A stretch of 64,000 nucleotides of DNA from NCBI RefSeq assembly GCF_016950255.1, contig NZ_JACGFN010000003.1, positions 186,001 through 250,000 of the forward strand. Reading direction: 5' to 3'. The translations under genes were made by a program, and so were the position numbers. The notes under the pieces are model-generated. The model did no database searches, was not told the DNA's origin, and saw only the letters and a list, made by a program, of their open reading frames with translations. Numbering within the stretch: position 1 is the stretch's first letter; the number at the start of each line of letters is the position of its first letter. This DNA comes from Pectobacterium brasiliense. Its GTDB lineage: Bacteria > Pseudomonadota > Gammaproteobacteria > Enterobacterales > Enterobacteriaceae. Of the stretch, positions 46,108 to 64,000 are shown piece by piece.

Positions 46108-46920
46108 ATGTCGATATCCTCCGATACACAAACTCGCCACGACAGGCACGGCTGCTATCCCGACGCTCTTACGGTTGACGATTTCCAACTCAATCTGGCG
46201 GCAGTTCAGGCTCGTATTGCAGCTGCTTGTCAGCGCGTCGGGCGCGATCCTGCAACAGTGCGGCTGCTGCCCGTCAGCAAAACCAAGCCTGAAAACCGCC
46301 TGCGTATGGCTCATGCGGCGGGTTGTCGGATATTGGGTGAAAACAAGGTGCAGGAAGCGTTCCGTAAATGGGAAGCCATGCAGGATTTAACAGATTTACA
46401 GTGGTCGGTCATTGGTCACCTGCAAACCAACAAAGCTAAGCTGGTGGCACGCTTCGCTACCGAGTTTCAGGCGCTGGACAGTCTGCGGCTGGCTGAAGCG
46501 CTGGATCGTCGCTTGCAGATTGAAGGGCGCTCGCTGGATGTATTTGTGCAGGTGAATACCTCCGGTGAGGCCAGCAAATACGGCCTGTCTCCCGAAGATG
46601 TACCAGCTTTTATTCAGGCGCTTCCCGCATTCTCTGCGCTACGTGTGCGCGGGTTGATGACGCTCGCGCTGTTCTCCAGCGACGCTGAACGCGTGCGCCA
46701 GTGTTTTATACGGCTGCGTCAGTTGCGCGATCGGTTGCAGCAAAACCTTCCGGTCGGCATTGCGCTGGATGAATTATCCATGGGCATGTCCGGCGATTTT
46801 GAAATAGCCATTGAGGAAGGTGCCACCGTGGTGCGCGTCGGGCAGGCAATCTTTGGCGCGCGTCCTCTGCCGGATAGCTACTACTGGCCTGATAGCCCCA
46901 TTACCGAATCACATTCTTAA
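46108..46920 (+). CDS. PLP-binding protein of the YggS/PLPHP family
   Basis: This is a fold-type III PLP-binding barrel protein related to alanine racemase; family members buffer PLP and affect amino acid pools. ATG 46108 (AGGAG eight bases before) gives 270 residues, some 40 longer than typical YggS; about 22 residues are extra before the PLP lysine Lys58 (LLPVSKTKP). Other motifs are GENKVQEAFRKW, WSVIGHLQTNK, VQVNTSGEASKYGL, MGMSGDFEIAIEEGATVVRVG. It is divergent from the MocR regulator and 26 bp upstream of a second SHMT. It is probably a paralogue, since enterobacteria usually carry yggS elsewhere. Confidence 0.88.
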   Translation: MSISSDTQTRHDRHGCYPDALTVDDFQLNLAAVQARIAAACQRVGRDPATVRLLPVSKTKPENRLRMAHAAGCRILGENKVQEAFRKWEAMQDLTDLQWSVIGHLQTNKAKLVARFATEFQALDSLRLAEALDRRLQIEGRSLDVFVQVNTSGEASKYGLSPEDVPAFIQALPAFSALRVRGLMTLALFSSDAERVRQCFIRLRQLRDRLQQNLPVGIALDELSMGMSGDFEIAIEEGATVVRVGQAIFGARPLPDSYYWPDSPITESHS

Positions 46921-46946
46921 AAACTCCGTGACTAACGCATAGGACG

Positions 46947-48221
46947 ATGCCCATGTATGACGCTTCTCTTACTCTTACCGACTTCGACCCGGAACTGGCC
47001 GACGCCATCCGGCATGAAGAACACCGACAGGAAACTCACATTGAACTGATCGCCTCAGAGAACTATGCCAGCCCGCTGGTGATGGCGATCCAGAACTCCG
47101 TGTTCACCAACAAATATGCGGAAGGCTACCCAGGCAAGCGCTACTACAGCGGCTGTGAGTATGTCGACGTGGCTGAACGTCTGGCTATTGAACGGGCTAA
47201 AGCGCTGTTTGACTGCGATTATGCTAATGTCCAGCCTCATGCTGGCGCTCAGGCTAATGCGGCCGTGTTTCTGGCATTGACTAACCCGGGCGATACCGTG
47301 ATGGGCATGAACCTCGCTCAGGGCGGGCATTTGACCCACGGTAATCCCTCCAACTTCTCTGGCCGCCACTACAGGATCGTCCCCTATGGGTTAGATCCTG
47401 ACACAGGGCTGATCGACTACGATGAAATGGAGCGTATTGCGTTGGAAACCCGGCCAAAGATGCTAATCGGCGGGTTCTCCGCCTATTCTCGCCACAAGGA
47501 TTGGGCTCGTATGCGCGCGATTGCGGACAAGGTAGGCGCTATTTTCTGGGTGGATATGGCGCATGTTGCTGGTTTGGTGGCTGCCGGAGAGTATCCGAAT
47601 CCGCTCCCTCATGCACATGTTGTAACCAGCACAACCCATAAGACGCTGCGCGGCCCGCGCGGTGGGATTATTTTAGCCAAAGGTCAGAGCGAGGAATTCT
47701 ACAAAAAGCTTAACTCTGCCGTATTCCCCGGTATTCAGGGCGGTCCGTTAATGCACGTTATCGCCGCCAAAGCGGTGGCATTCAAGGAAGCGCTGCGCCC
47801 TGAATTCACGGTTTATCAGCGTCAGGTGGTGACCAACGCCCGTGCTATGGCGCGCGTCCTCCAACTGCGTGGCTACAAGATTGTCTCTGATGGCACAGAC
47901 AATCATTTGATTCTGATCGACCTATCCGACAAGCCGTATACCGGTAAAGATGCCGATGCTGCGCTGAGCGAGGCTTACATCACGACAAACAAGAACTCGG
48001 TGCCTAACGATCCGCGTTCACCCTTTGTGACCTCAGGTCTGCGTATTGGAACGCCAGCCGTGACGACGCGCGGTTTTGGTGTGGCGGAGTGCGAGCAACT
48101 GGCAGGATGGCTATGTGATGTACTGGATGGGCTTGGCGAAGGGAATGACGCATTAACGGCGGTACGCGATCGTGTGCGCCAGCAGGTAGTGGCGCTGTGC
48201 CAACGCTATCCTGTGTACTAA
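46947..48221 (+). CDS. Serine hydroxymethyltransferase, additional copy
   Basis: This 424-residue PLP enzyme of the SHMT family (serine + THF to glycine + methylene-THF, or aldol cleavage of other 3-hydroxy amino acids) has [12 protein letters not shown], the PLP lysine Lys232 in [14 protein letters not shown], and [25 protein letters not shown]. It is probably not the main glyA, because its context is a regulated PLP cluster and the N-terminus [21 protein letters not shown] differs from housekeeping GlyA. It could act on threonine or another beta-hydroxy amino acid. It probably shares a transcript with the YggS-like gene. Confidence 0.9.
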   Translation: MPMYDASLTLTDFDPELADAIRHEEHRQETHIELIASENYASPLVMAIQNSVFTNKYAEGYPGKRYYSGCEYVDVAERLAIERAKALFDCDYANVQPHAGAQANAAVFLALTNPGDTVMGMNLAQGGHLTHGNPSNFSGRHYRIVPYGLDPDTGLIDYDEMERIALETRPKMLIGGFSAYSRHKDWARMRAIADKVGAIFWVDMAHVAGLVAAGEYPNPLPHAHVVTSTTHKTLRGPRGGIILAKGQSEEFYKKLNSAVFPGIQGGPLMHVIAAKAVAFKEALRPEFTVYQRQVVTNARAMARVLQLRGYKIVSDGTDNHLILIDLSDKPYTGKDADAALSEAYITTNKNSVPNDPRSPFVTSGLRIGTPAVTTRGFGVAECEQLAGWLCDVLDGLGEGNDALTAVRDRVRQQVVALCQRYPVY

Positions 48222-48294
48222 TAACTGAGGCGAGGTTTGTGCACAGGGATGTGCCGTCTCACTACTGATGAGGTGTGGGGCACAGCTTTATCAT

Positions 48295-49389
48295 TCAGGC
48301 AGAATCGGGGTATTCGTCAGGGGCGGTGAGCACCACGCGAGCGAGTGCACCGGAACGTTGTGCTCGGTTGCAGAGGAAAAATTTTCCGTCGTGCAACTGA
48401 GCAATGCGCGTCACGATACTTAGCCCGAGGCCGATCCCGCCATAGCGGCTATCCATGCGAACGAACGCCTTACTTAATTCACCGACCTTGCTTTCATCGA
48501 TCCCTGGTCCTTCATCCTCAACCTGTAGTTCAAGATGTTGCCTCGTACTCAGGCTCACGGTGATCTGACTGGCTTCCGGGCTATAGCGATAGGCGTTTTC
48601 TACCAGATTGCGTAGCAGTAGCTGGAGCAACGTCGCATCGCCGCGCAGGGTGATATCTTCTGGCGGCAATATCCATTTCAGCGTCTGCTGACGTTTTTGC
48701 AGCATCTCTGCCAGTTCATCCTGCATAGGAAAAATGACGTCTTTCAGGAACGCGACATTTTGGTGATGGCCCGCTGAAAACTCTTGCCCGACACGCGCAA
48801 GCAGCAAAAGTTGTTCTACCGTTTTCACCATTTTATCAATGCGTTTGATGAGCGAACTACAGTCAATCTGATGTTGCTGCTGGTGCAATTCGAGGTGCAG
48901 TCGAATACCGGATAACGGGGTTCGTAATTCATGAGCGACATCCGCAGTAAATTGCCTGTCGCGTTTCAACGTTTCGTCCAGACGTTGAAAAAGCTGGTTG
49001 ATGGTATGAGTGACAGCAGCAATTTCTTTAATGTCACTCTGCTGTGGCAGCGGCTCCAGGTTTTCCGCCGTGCGATCCTGCAATTCTTCCTGTAGGCGGG
49101 AAAGCGGACGAGTGATCCAACTGACCGCCTGAAAGCACATGAGCAATGTCAGAATGACCATCACCAGACTTGGGATACTGAGCGAGGCGATCGCCTCATT
49201 GATCTCTTGATCGATCTGCATGTTCTGAGCACTGGCGCTCAGGGATTTATCAACCAGTAGGCTGATCTGCTCTTCGCTTTCGTGCCAAAGCCAGAATACG
49301 CTGATCATCTGACAGACGAGCAGGATGCCGCCCAGTGCCAGCACTAAACGGCGACGCATGCTGGTAACGGTGTCGGCATCGCTCTTCAT
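48295..49389 (-). CDS. pmrB: Sensor histidine kinase PmrB (BasS)
   Basis: PmrB senses Fe3+, Al3+ and acid pH in the periplasm and phosphorylates PmrA. The 364-residue protein has TM1 (about 13-34), a short periplasmic loop of about 36 residues, TM2 (about 72-92), HAMP, the phospho-accepting His153 ([11 protein letters not shown]), N box [10 protein letters not shown], and G boxes DEGPGI and GIGLGLSIV. Two ExxE motifs (37-40 and 62-65) flank the loop, the type of motif shown to bind iron in Salmonella PmrB. Overlaps the end of pmrA by 4 bases. Confidence 0.93.
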   Translation of the reverse strand: MKSDADTVTSMRRRLVLALGGILLVCQMISVFWLWHESEEQISLLVDKSLSASAQNMQIDQEINEAIASLSIPSLVMVILTLLMCFQAVSWITRPLSRLQEELQDRTAENLEPLPQQSDIKEIAAVTHTINQLFQRLDETLKRDRQFTADVAHELRTPLSGIRLHLELHQQQHQIDCSSLIKRIDKMVKTVEQLLLLARVGQEFSAGHHQNVAFLKDVIFPMQDELAEMLQKRQQTLKWILPPEDITLRGDATLLQLLLRNLVENAYRYSPEASQITVSLSTRQHLELQVEDEGPGIDESKVGELSKAFVRMDSRYGGIGLGLSIVTRIAQLHDGKFFLCNRAQRSGALARVVLTAPDEYPDSA

Positions 49390-50054
49390 GGCTGTTCACC
49401 TTTAGTCAGCAGATAGCCAAAGCCTCGCAGGGTTCGGATGCGGTCTTTCCCTATCTTGTGACGCAGATTATGGATATGCACTTCCAGCGAATTGGAGGAT
49501 GGGTCGTCGTTCCAGGCGTAAATATCCTGATGCAGGACCTCGCGATGTACCTGAGAACCGGCTTTCAACACCAGACGGGACAGGATCGCAAACTCTTTTG
49601 GCGTCAGCACTACTGGCTTGTTGTCCAGTAACACCTGTTGATTGTTTAAGTCCAACGTAATGTTGTCGACCTGTATTGTGCTGTTGCTTGAACCCTGATG
49701 GCGGCGAATCAGCGCGCGTACGCGCGCCTGTAATTCCGTCAGGGCGAAGGGCTTGGCAAGGTAATCGTCTGCACCGACATCCAGCCCGCTGACGCGATCG
49801 TTTACCTTATCCCGCGCGGTTAAGATGAGTACGGGATGCTGGTAATGATTCTTACGCCAGCGTGAGAGCAGGGTGAGTCCGTCTTCATCCGGTAAGCCAA
49901 GATCGAGAATAACCAGACTGTAATGCGCGCTGCTGATGAGCGCGTCCGCTTCTTTGGCCGTGCCTGCACAATCACAGGCATAACCTTCATGACTCAACGC
50001 CAATAACAATCCTTCCTGCAACAGCTTATCGTCTTCAACAATCAATAATTTCAT
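49386..50054 (-). CDS. pmrA: Response regulator PmrA (BasR)
   Basis: This 222-residue OmpR-family regulator has the receiver aspartate in [13 protein letters not shown] (Asp51), a conserved Lys in YLAKPF, and a C-terminal winged helix ([29 protein letters not shown]). I choose the start MKLLIVEDD (50054) over the six-residue-longer alternative because it matches the family. It would activate eptA through the PmrA box at 51759-51775. It overlaps eptA and pmrB by four bases on each side. Confidence 0.95.
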   Translation of the reverse strand: MKLLIVEDDKLLQEGLLLALSHEGYACDCAGTAKEADALISSAHYSLVILDLGLPDEDGLTLLSRWRKNHYQHPVLILTARDKVNDRVSGLDVGADDYLAKPFALTELQARVRALIRRHQGSSNSTIQVDNITLDLNNQQVLLDNKPVVLTPKEFAILSRLVLKAGSQVHREVLHQDIYAWNDDPSSNSLEVHIHNLRHKIGKDRIRTLRGFGYLLTKGEQP

Positions 50055-51697
50055 GTTGCCTTGTCCCTGCACGGATGAAGGATATCAAGCTGAGGCTGAT
50101 ATTCTTTCGTGGCGATAGTAAACATCCCCAGTATGGTATGGAAAAGATTATCTTGCGAGTAATCCAACTGCTTCGCGTTCTGGCGCAGACAGGAATCCTG
50201 AATACCTTGTTGCTGCTGATAACCCGTTGATAACCACATTAGCATTGGCACATGTGTTTGCTGCTTCGGCGCAATAGAGTAGGGCATGCTATGCAGGTAG
50301 ATGCCGTTTTCCCCTAACGATTCGCCGTGGTCGGACAGGTAAACCAGCGACGTATTAAATTTATCCTGATGCTGTTTCAGTAAATTGATCGCTTTATCCA
50401 GAACAAAATCGACATACAGGATCGTATTGTCATACGTATTGGTCAGTGCTTCCTGCGTACAGGTCTGAATCTGATTGGTATCGCACGTTGGCGTAAATTT
50501 CTTAAAGGCGTCAGGATAGCGTTGGTAATAGCTCGGGCCGTGGCTGCCTATCGTATGTAATACGATAATGCCGTCGTTATCGAGCTTGTTAATATAATCT
50601 TCAACGCCGTGGAATAACGCTTCATCGTGGCATTCACCGTTGGTGCATAATCCCGGCAGTTTCAGCGATGTCACATCAACCGTTGGCACTCGTGTACAGG
50701 CATCTTTGCAGCCGCCGTCATTCTCCTGCCAAAGCACGTTAACGTTCGCACGTTGTAATATATCCAGCAGCCCTTCCTGATGGCTGGCTACATCGCCGTT
50801 AAAACTTTGACGCGGCATGTTGGAAAACATGCAGGGAACGGAAACGCCCGTTGATGTGCCACACGATGAGGTGTTTTCAAAGTAGATAACGTTGTCTTTC
50901 GCCAGCAGCGGATTGGTCTCTTTTCCGTAACCACCCCGCGAAAAGTTTTGCGCCCGGGATGTCTCGCCAACCACCAGAATAACCAGATTCTTTTTTGCCG
51001 TCGGGGATGGAGGGGCCGCTTTGTGGGCATCCAGACCAATTTGCTCCAGGGGCAAATTAGCCAGCACACTATGTTTATGGTAGGACAAGCTGGCCGCCAC
51101 AATATTGCTGGGCGTAATTGCTTTTACCAACTCTTTGTTATTACGCATGAACGAGGCGTAATCTTTATAAAAGAATGCCGCGATAGATAAAATAGCGAAT
51201 AACGAAATAATGACGCTAAGGAAGCGCATGCCAATATAGAACGTTGTCGGCTTGGCGGGCTTTATTTTTATCCAGACGGCGAGCGCCGCAGGAATGACGC
51301 CAATAAAGAATATCCAGGCGACAAGTTGTGGCGTAAGCAGTGAAAAGGATTCGCCAGCTGTTGTCTCCAGGATATTCTGGATCATGGTTCGGTCAATGAT
51401 AATGCCGTAGTTCAGCATAAAGTATTGTGCTGCGGCACCGGTCAGCAGGAAAAGAACAATGACGGCCTTACGCAGATAAGGTACTGCCAGAAGTGTGAAA
51501 ATGATATTCAGCACCGCGAAAATCACAACGGGCATGCTGAGAAAGAAAGGGATAGTAATCCAGTCTGTCATGTCCAGCAGTTGCAGCGTTTGGCGGTAGT
51601 AGGCAATGTTCTGGACCAGAGTAATAAAGGCAGAAAATATCAGCACGAACGTGATGCTGCTCAGGTGTGGTCTGCCCATCGGTATTCGTTTTTTCAT
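50051..51697 (-). CDS. eptA: Lipid A phosphoethanolamine transferase EptA (PmrC)
   Basis: EptA adds phosphoethanolamine to lipid A phosphates, giving resistance to cationic peptides and polymyxin. The 548-residue inner-membrane protein has about five N-terminal helices (residues 13-165) and a periplasmic sulfatase-fold domain. The metal/nucleophile motif is [12 protein letters not shown] with Glu245 and Thr246; [15 protein letters not shown] and [13 protein letters not shown] are the other metal-site motifs. Several paired cysteines suggest disulfides. It is the first gene of the eptA-pmrA-pmrB operon. Confidence 0.95.
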   Translation of the reverse strand: MKKRIPMGRPHLSSITFVLIFSAFITLVQNIAYYRQTLQLLDMTDWITIPFFLSMPVVIFAVLNIIFTLLAVPYLRKAVIVLFLLTGAAAQYFMLNYGIIIDRTMIQNILETTAGESFSLLTPQLVAWIFFIGVIPAALAVWIKIKPAKPTTFYIGMRFLSVIISLFAILSIAAFFYKDYASFMRNNKELVKAITPSNIVAASLSYHKHSVLANLPLEQIGLDAHKAAPPSPTAKKNLVILVVGETSRAQNFSRGGYGKETNPLLAKDNVIYFENTSSCGTSTGVSVPCMFSNMPRQSFNGDVASHQEGLLDILQRANVNVLWQENDGGCKDACTRVPTVDVTSLKLPGLCTNGECHDEALFHGVEDYINKLDNDGIIVLHTIGSHGPSYYQRYPDAFKKFTPTCDTNQIQTCTQEALTNTYDNTILYVDFVLDKAINLLKQHQDKFNTSLVYLSDHGESLGENGIYLHSMPYSIAPKQQTHVPMLMWLSTGYQQQQGIQDSCLRQNAKQLDYSQDNLFHTILGMFTIATKEYQPQLDILHPCRDKAT

Positions 51698-51758
51698 ACA
51701 CGTCTCTCGTGATTTCCATGATAGAGAGGAAAGAAGACGCTGACTCTAGCGGGATTAA

Positions 51759-51775
51759 ATTAATGCAACCTTAAG
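51759..51775 (-). promoter_or_regulatory. PmrA box upstream of eptA
   Basis: Read on the minus strand, CTTAAG-GTTGC-ATTAAT matches the PmrA box YTTAAK-N5-YTTAAK with one mismatch. A -10-like TAGAGT lies about a dozen bases downstream. It supports autoregulation of the eptA-pmrAB operon. Confidence 0.75.
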
Positions 51776-51874
51776 AGGTAGCCCGTTAAATTCAGGGACG
51801 TGAGTGTGGACATTTGCTAGACTGTGTCCCTGTCAATACAAAATAAATAGATGACGTTGAGGGTGGTGTCTGCC

Positions 51875-52597
51875 ATGTCTAATTCGCTTATATCTGGCGA
51901 ATCTTATGAGCTTGATTTGCTGGATGAACGTCCTTTCAGTCAAACGGACTATGAGATCCTGAAATCGTATGAAGCGGTGGTTGATGGCTTGGCCATGTTA
52001 ATTGGCGAGCATTGTGAGATTGTGTTGCACTCGCTTGAGGATCTTAAATGTTCCGCCGTGCGTATTGCGAATGGGGAACATACCGGCAGGAAGATTGGCT
52101 CGCCGATTACGGATCTTGCATTGCGTATGCTGCATGACATGGCAGGTGAAGATAGCAGCGTGTCGAAAGCCTATTTTACCCGTGCAAAAAGCGGCGTGTT
52201 GATGAAGTCAGTGACGATTGCCATTCGCAATCGCGATCAGCGCGTGATTGGGCTGCTGTGTATCAACATGAATTTGGATGTGCCTTTCTCCCAGATTGTG
52301 CAGACCTTTATTCCACCTGAAACGCATGATGTCGCTTCTTCCGTTAACTTTGCGTCATCCGTTGATGATCTCGTGGCACAAACGCTGGAGTTTTCGATTG
52401 AGGAAGTCAATGCGGATCGTAACGTCTCCAATAATGCGAAAAATCGCCAAATTGTACTGAGCCTGTATGAGAAAGGCATCTTTGATATTAAAGACGCCAT
52501 CAACCAGGTCGCCGAACGCCTCAATATCTCTAAACACACGGTCTATCTTTATATTCGTCAATTCAAAAGCGGCGACTTCAGCGGGCACGAACGTTAA
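51875..52597 (+). CDS. yheO: YheO-family DNA-binding regulator
   Basis: This 240-residue regulator has an N-terminal PAS-like YheO domain ([53 protein letters not shown]) and a C-terminal helix-turn-helix (about 195-235; [21 protein letters not shown]). The effector and targets are unknown. ATG 51875 matches the known N-terminus; an in-frame ATG at 51851 would add eight residues. Its stop overlaps the tusD start (TAATG). Confidence 0.93.
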   Translation: MSNSLISGESYELDLLDERPFSQTDYEILKSYEAVVDGLAMLIGEHCEIVLHSLEDLKCSAVRIANGEHTGRKIGSPITDLALRMLHDMAGEDSSVSKAYFTRAKSGVLMKSVTIAIRNRDQRVIGLLCINMNLDVPFSQIVQTFIPPETHDVASSVNFASSVDDLVAQTLEFSIEEVNADRNVSNNAKNRQIVLSLYEKGIFDIKDAINQVAERLNISKHTVYLYIRQFKSGDFSGHER

Positions 52598-52986
52598 TGC
52601 TGAGTTACTGTTTGCTGGTGACTGGCCCGGCTTATGGCACACAGCAAGCGAGCAGCGCGTTGCAGTTTGCACAGGCGCTGTTGGCTGAAGGGCACAGGCT
52701 GAAAAGCGTGTTCTTCTATCGCGAGGGCGTGCTAAATGCCAACCAGCTAACGTCACCCGCTAATGATGAGTTTGATCTTGTACGCGCCTGGCAGCAGTTA
52801 GGCGAAACGCATCAGGTGGCGCTGAATGTCTGTGTCGCCGCTGCATTACGAAGAGGTGTTACCGACGCGCAGCAAGCGACTCAGCTCAACCTTGCTGGCG
52901 CGAATCTGCAACCCGGCTTTGTTCTGAGCGGGTTGGGGGAACTGGCGCAATCGGTGCTGACCTGCGATCGGGTTATTCAGTTTTAA
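52597..52986 (+). CDS. tusD: Sulfur relay protein TusD
   Basis: TusD is part of the TusBCD complex that passes sulfur from TusA to TusE and MnmA for 2-thiouridine in tRNA wobble positions. The 129-residue DsrE-fold protein has its reactive cysteine at Cys79 ([13 protein letters not shown]). It overlaps yheO by one base and precedes tusC by 9 bp. Confidence 0.96.
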   Translation: MLSYCLLVTGPAYGTQQASSALQFAQALLAEGHRLKSVFFYREGVLNANQLTSPANDEFDLVRAWQQLGETHQVALNVCVAAALRRGVTDAQQATQLNLAGANLQPGFVLSGLGELAQSVLTCDRVIQF

Positions 52987-52995
52987 GGTAGCGTT

Positions 52996-53355
52996 ATGAA
53001 GCGAGTCGCATTTGTTTTTACGCATTCCCCACACGGGAGCGCTTCCGGACGGGAAGGGCTGGATGCGCTATTGGCGATGTCAGCCCTGACGGAAGAAATT
53101 GGCGTATTTTTTGTTGGTGATGGCGTACTGCAACTGCTGCCGCATCAACAGCCGGAAAAGATTTTGATGCGTAATTACATCGCAACGTTTGGCGTGCTGC
53201 CGTTATACGATATCGACGCTTGTTATCTGTGCGAGACTTCTGCGCGCCAGCGTGGGTTGAGTATAGAGACAGACTGGGTTTTGGATGTAGAGCTATTAGG
53301 GCCGCAAGCATGGCGCAGTAAGTTGGCCGATTATCATTCCATCCTTTCATTCTAG
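52996..53355 (+). CDS. tusC: Sulfur relay protein TusC
   Basis: This 119-residue DsrF/DsrE-like subunit of TusBCD has the recognisable features [28 protein letters not shown] and [22 protein letters not shown]. Its GGTAGCGTT leader gives a weak ribosome site, and it is probably coupled to tusD. Confidence 0.96.
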   Translation: MKRVAFVFTHSPHGSASGREGLDALLAMSALTEEIGVFFVGDGVLQLLPHQQPEKILMRNYIATFGVLPLYDIDACYLCETSARQRGLSIETDWVLDVELLGPQAWRSKLADYHSILSF

Positions 53356-53372
53356 CGACGGATCTCCCCTTT

Positions 53373-53660
53373 ATGCTGCATACACTCTCACGTTCTCCTT
53401 ATCACGTTGACCTGGATGTACTCTTGCGCAGTTTAGATCAGGGTGATGCTTTGGTCTTATTGCAAGACGGTGTTATCGCTGCGCTGGCCGGTGGAGATAT
53501 TATTCAGCGTCTTCTTGATTCAGCGGTTCTTCTCTACGCGCTCCAGCCTGATACCGCGGCAAGAGGAATGACTGAACAAATTTCAAACAATGTGACACTC
53601 ATTGACTATAATCAGTTTGTTCAACTGACAGTGGAGCACCCGCAGCAACTCGCGTGGTAA
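53373..53660 (+). CDS. tusB: Sulfur relay protein TusB
   Basis: This 95-residue DsrH-like subunit of TusBCD has MLHTLSRSPYHVDLDVLLRSLDQGDALVLLQDGVIAAL, typical of the family. It ends the yheO-tusDCB unit just before the str operon promoter. Confidence 0.95.
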   Translation: MLHTLSRSPYHVDLDVLLRSLDQGDALVLLQDGVIAALAGGDIIQRLLDSAVLLYALQPDTAARGMTEQISNNVTLIDYNQFVQLTVEHPQQLAW

Positions 53661-53681
53661 CGCCGAATTTTTGTATATTTC

Positions 53682-53710
53682 TTGACTCCTTCCACTGCCA
53701 GCCCTAAAAT
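53682..53710 (+). promoter_or_regulatory. str operon promoter
   Basis: TTGACT and TAAAAT separated by 17 bases form a near-consensus sigma-70 promoter about 80 bases before rpsL. Confidence 0.85.
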
Positions 53711-53791
53711 TCTGCGTCCTCATACTTTGCCTTGCGCAAACATGAGGCGATTTATTACGTGTTTACGAAGCAAAACCCAGGAGCTTTTTGA

Positions 53792-54166
<375 letters not shown>

Positions 54167-54247
54167 TGGTTCTCCGTTAAGTAAGGCCAAACGTTTTAAC
54201 TTAAATGTCAAACTAAACTCGTAGAGTTTTGGACAATCCTGAATTAA

Positions 54248-54733
<486 letters not shown>

Positions 54734-54756
54734 TCCCTTCGCTGTAGTCATGCTAA

Positions 54757-54790
54757 CCAAGCGGGCGCTAAAAATAGCCAACCCGCTTGG
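54757..54790 (+). other. Hairpin between rpsG and fusA
   Basis: CCAAGCGGG and CCCGCTTGG form a 9-bp stem with a 16-base loop and no T tract. It is probably an mRNA-processing or partial attenuation site within the str operon. Confidence 0.5.
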
Positions 54791-54820
54791 GTTAACTAAA
54801 TTGAACGCCCTAGTAAATAG

Positions 54821-56944
<2,124 letters not shown>

Positions 56945-56998
56945 GCCTCAGGGTTAAAACAAAATCCCGTGCTCTCTCCATAGGGGGAGAGCATTTGA

Positions 56999-58198
<1,200 letters not shown>

Positions 58199-58220
58199 TC
58201 GCTGATAAACTTAATGCAGG

Positions 58221-58247
58221 AAAAAGGCACTTCGGTGCCTTTTTTTA
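58221..58247 (+). terminator. str operon terminator
   Basis: AAAAAGGCAC-TTCG-GTGCCTTTTT has a 10-bp stem, UUCG tetraloop and T tract, directly after tuf. Confidence 0.96.
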
Positions 58248-58278
58248 CGTCCTAATGATTAGGTGGGAATTGAAATAA

Positions 58279-58293
58279 AAATAATTCTTATTT
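58279..58293. promoter_or_regulatory. Fur-box-like sequence upstream of bfd
   Basis: AAATAATTCTTATTT is near-palindromic and resembles the 7-1-7 Fur box TGATAATNATTATCA (several mismatches). bfd is a known Fur-repressed gene in E. coli. Confidence 0.4.
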
Positions 58294-58402
58294 AGAATAA
58301 CTCAGTTGGTTAAAAAATCGCTAGGAGCGGTTTCAAATGCTGGTTGTAGTGTCCTGAAAGGTAGTGCGAAAGACACTCGCGATAACAATGAGTCATTCTG
58401 AT

Positions 58403-58597
58403 ATGTATGTGTGTTTGTGCAACGCGATTTCTGACAAAGTCATTCGTAATGCTGTTCGTCAGCACCAGCCTCAATCTATGCAGCAATTACGCAAACTCGT
58501 CCCTATCGGGACTGACTGCGGTAAGTGTATTCGTCAGGCGCGTGTCATTTTTGAGGAAGAGCAGGCTAAAATTCCTGATATGTATGAAGTAGCATAA
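58403..58597 (+). CDS. bfd: Bacterioferritin-associated ferredoxin
   Basis: Bfd carries a [2Fe-2S] cluster and passes electrons to bacterioferritin so iron can be released. ATG 58403 gives 64 residues ([11 protein letters not shown]), the E. coli length; ATG 58388 would add five residues, and neither has a strong ribosome site. Cluster ligands are visible as CxC (Cys4, Cys6) and CxxC (DCGKC). It is paired with bfr. Confidence 0.95.
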   Translation: MYVCLCNAISDKVIRNAVRQHQPQSMQQLRKLVPIGTDCGKCIRQARVIFEEEQAKIPDMYEVA

Positions 58598-58669
58598 AAT
58601 GTAGGGTTGTTTTTTTGACTCTCTGCTTACCGGTTCTACACTTTAAGAACTGGAGCGGAGGAGCATGTC

Positions 58670-59143
58670 ATGAAAGGCGATAAAAAAGTCATCACACACC
58701 TGAATAAGTTATTGGGCAACGAGCTGGTAGCCATTAACCAATATTTTCTTCATGCCCGAATGTTTAAAAACTGGGGCTTAACCCGTCTTAACGATCACGA
58801 ATATCATGAGTCTATTGACGAAATGAAACATGCTGATCGCTACATCGAACGAATCCTGTTTCTCGAAGGCATCCCTAATCTACAGGATTTGGGTAAGTTA
58901 AACATTGGCGAGGATGTCGAGGAGATCTTACGTTCTGATCTTCAACTTGAATTGGATGGCGCAAAGAATTTGCGTGAGGCAATTGCCTATGCTGATTCGG
59001 TGCATGACTACGTCAGTAGGGATCTAATGATAGAAATTCTTGCCGATGAAGAAGGGCACATCGACTGGCTGGAAACAGAATTAGACTTGATTTCACGTCT
59101 TGGTATACAAAACTATCTTCAAGCTCAGCTAAAAGCTGAGTAA
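58670..59143 (+). CDS. bfr: Bacterioferritin
   Basis: Bfr is a haem-containing 24-subunit iron store. The 157-residue protein keeps the ferroxidase ligands Glu18, Glu51 and His54 and the haem ligand Met52 ([15 protein letters not shown]). ATG 58670 follows GGAGG. It is downstream of bfd, as in E. coli. Confidence 0.98.
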   Translation: MKGDKKVITHLNKLLGNELVAINQYFLHARMFKNWGLTRLNDHEYHESIDEMKHADRYIERILFLEGIPNLQDLGKLNIGEDVEEILRSDLQLELDGAKNLREAIAYADSVHDYVSRDLMIEILADEEGHIDWLETELDLISRLGIQNYLQAQLKAE

Positions 59144-59182
59144 CCGATTATCATAGCCTGCTATGTAATTTATGCCCCAATT

Positions 59183-59211
59183 CGGCCGGACTGTGCACAT
59201 TGCTCCGGCCG
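59183..59211 (+). terminator. Hairpin after bfr
   Basis: CGGCCGGA and TCCGGCCG form an 8-bp GC-rich stem with a 13-base loop. The following T content is low, so it is a weak or rho-assisted terminator. Confidence 0.5.
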
Positions 59212-59236
59212 CATTAAAATCATTTCATCCTGCTTA

Positions 59237-59264
59237 TTGCTTCCCCAGCCAATTTGCGTATAAT
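59237..59264 (+). promoter_or_regulatory. S10 operon promoter
   Basis: TTGCTT and a perfect TATAAT with a 16-base spacer are followed by GCGCG. This predicts a start near 59271 and a leader of about 177 bases before rpsJ. Confidence 0.85.
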
Positions 59265-59270
59265 GCGCGA

Positions 59271-59759
<489 letters not shown>

Positions 59760-59779
59760 TCAGGTCATTGAGCGATTGA

Positions 59780-62175
<2,396 letters not shown>

Positions 62176-62188
62176 TCTTAGAGGATAA

Positions 62189-62470
<282 letters not shown>

Positions 62471-62475
62471 GGTAG

Positions 62476-63958
<1,483 letters not shown>

Positions 63959-63959
<1 letters not shown>

Positions 63960-64000
63960 TGAAAGCAAATGAGCTGCGTGAAAAAAGCGTCGAAGAGCTG
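63959..64000 (+). CDS. rpmC: 50S ribosomal protein L29, 3'-truncated
   Basis: The last 42 bases encode MKANELREKSVEEL, the N-terminus of L29. The ATG overlaps the rplP stop by one base. The rest lies outside the window. Confidence 0.95.

Overview
The window is a chromosomal segment of a soft-rot enterobacterium, almost certainly Pectobacterium (formerly Erwinia carotovora). The backbone (aroB-damX-dam-rpe-gph-trpS, cysG/nirDB, ppiA, pabA-argD-crp-yhfA-prkB-yheUT, yheS-kefGB-yheV-slyD-slyX-fkpA, yheO-tusDCB-rpsL-rpsG-fusA-tuf-bfd-bfr, then the S10 ribosomal operon) follows the order known from E. coli min 73-75. The backbone carries accessory blocks, including a plant cell-wall-degrading pectate lyase cluster. 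One lyase, at 26521-27648, has the signal peptide known as the pelB leader of E. carotovora.

Layout: 1-5508 holds the aroB to trpS housekeeping genes on the plus strand. 5584-10305 is a minus-strand operon for a polar amino acid type ABC transporter plus an M20 amidohydrolase, preceded by a sigma-54-type promoter and an NtrC-like site. 10781-15104 is nirB-nirD-cysG (nirC is absent) with a textbook FNR plus NarL/NarP promoter. 15741-22377 is an enolase-superfamily gene with a complete dipeptide/oligopeptide-type ABC transporter. 22573-23145 is ppiA. 23232-29441 holds four pectate lyase genes (pelZ, pelC, pelB, pelA, all minus strand) separated by long AT-rich regulatory gaps. 30294-33678 holds a small unknown gene, pabA, argD, a tandem structured repeat and crp. 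34053-44373 is a conserved block of transporters, FKBP isomerases and small conserved genes. 44511-51697 is accessory: a MocR-type PLP-dependent regulator divergent from a PLP-binding protein and a second serine hydroxymethyltransferase, then pmrB-pmrA-eptA (lipid A modification). 51875-53660 is yheO-tusDCB. 53792-58198 is the str operon, followed by bfd-bfr. 59237 to the end is the S10 operon, cut within rpmC.

How the genes work together: CRP, encoded here, is a known regulator of pectinolysis, and CRP-like sites precede the enolase/peptide-transporter operon. The Pel proteins have Sec signal peptides and would cleave polygalacturonate outside the cell. The PmrAB/EptA module would modify lipid A against cationic peptides and iron. 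The nitrogen-linked ABC/amidohydrolase operon looks like a scavenging system for a conjugated amino acid. The least described parts are the MocR/PLPBP/SHMT cluster with 20-bp-spaced direct repeats in its divergent promoter, and the NtrC/sigma-54-type control region at 10.5-10.7 kb.

All calls are from reading the sequence and from knowledge of the families. No database search was run.
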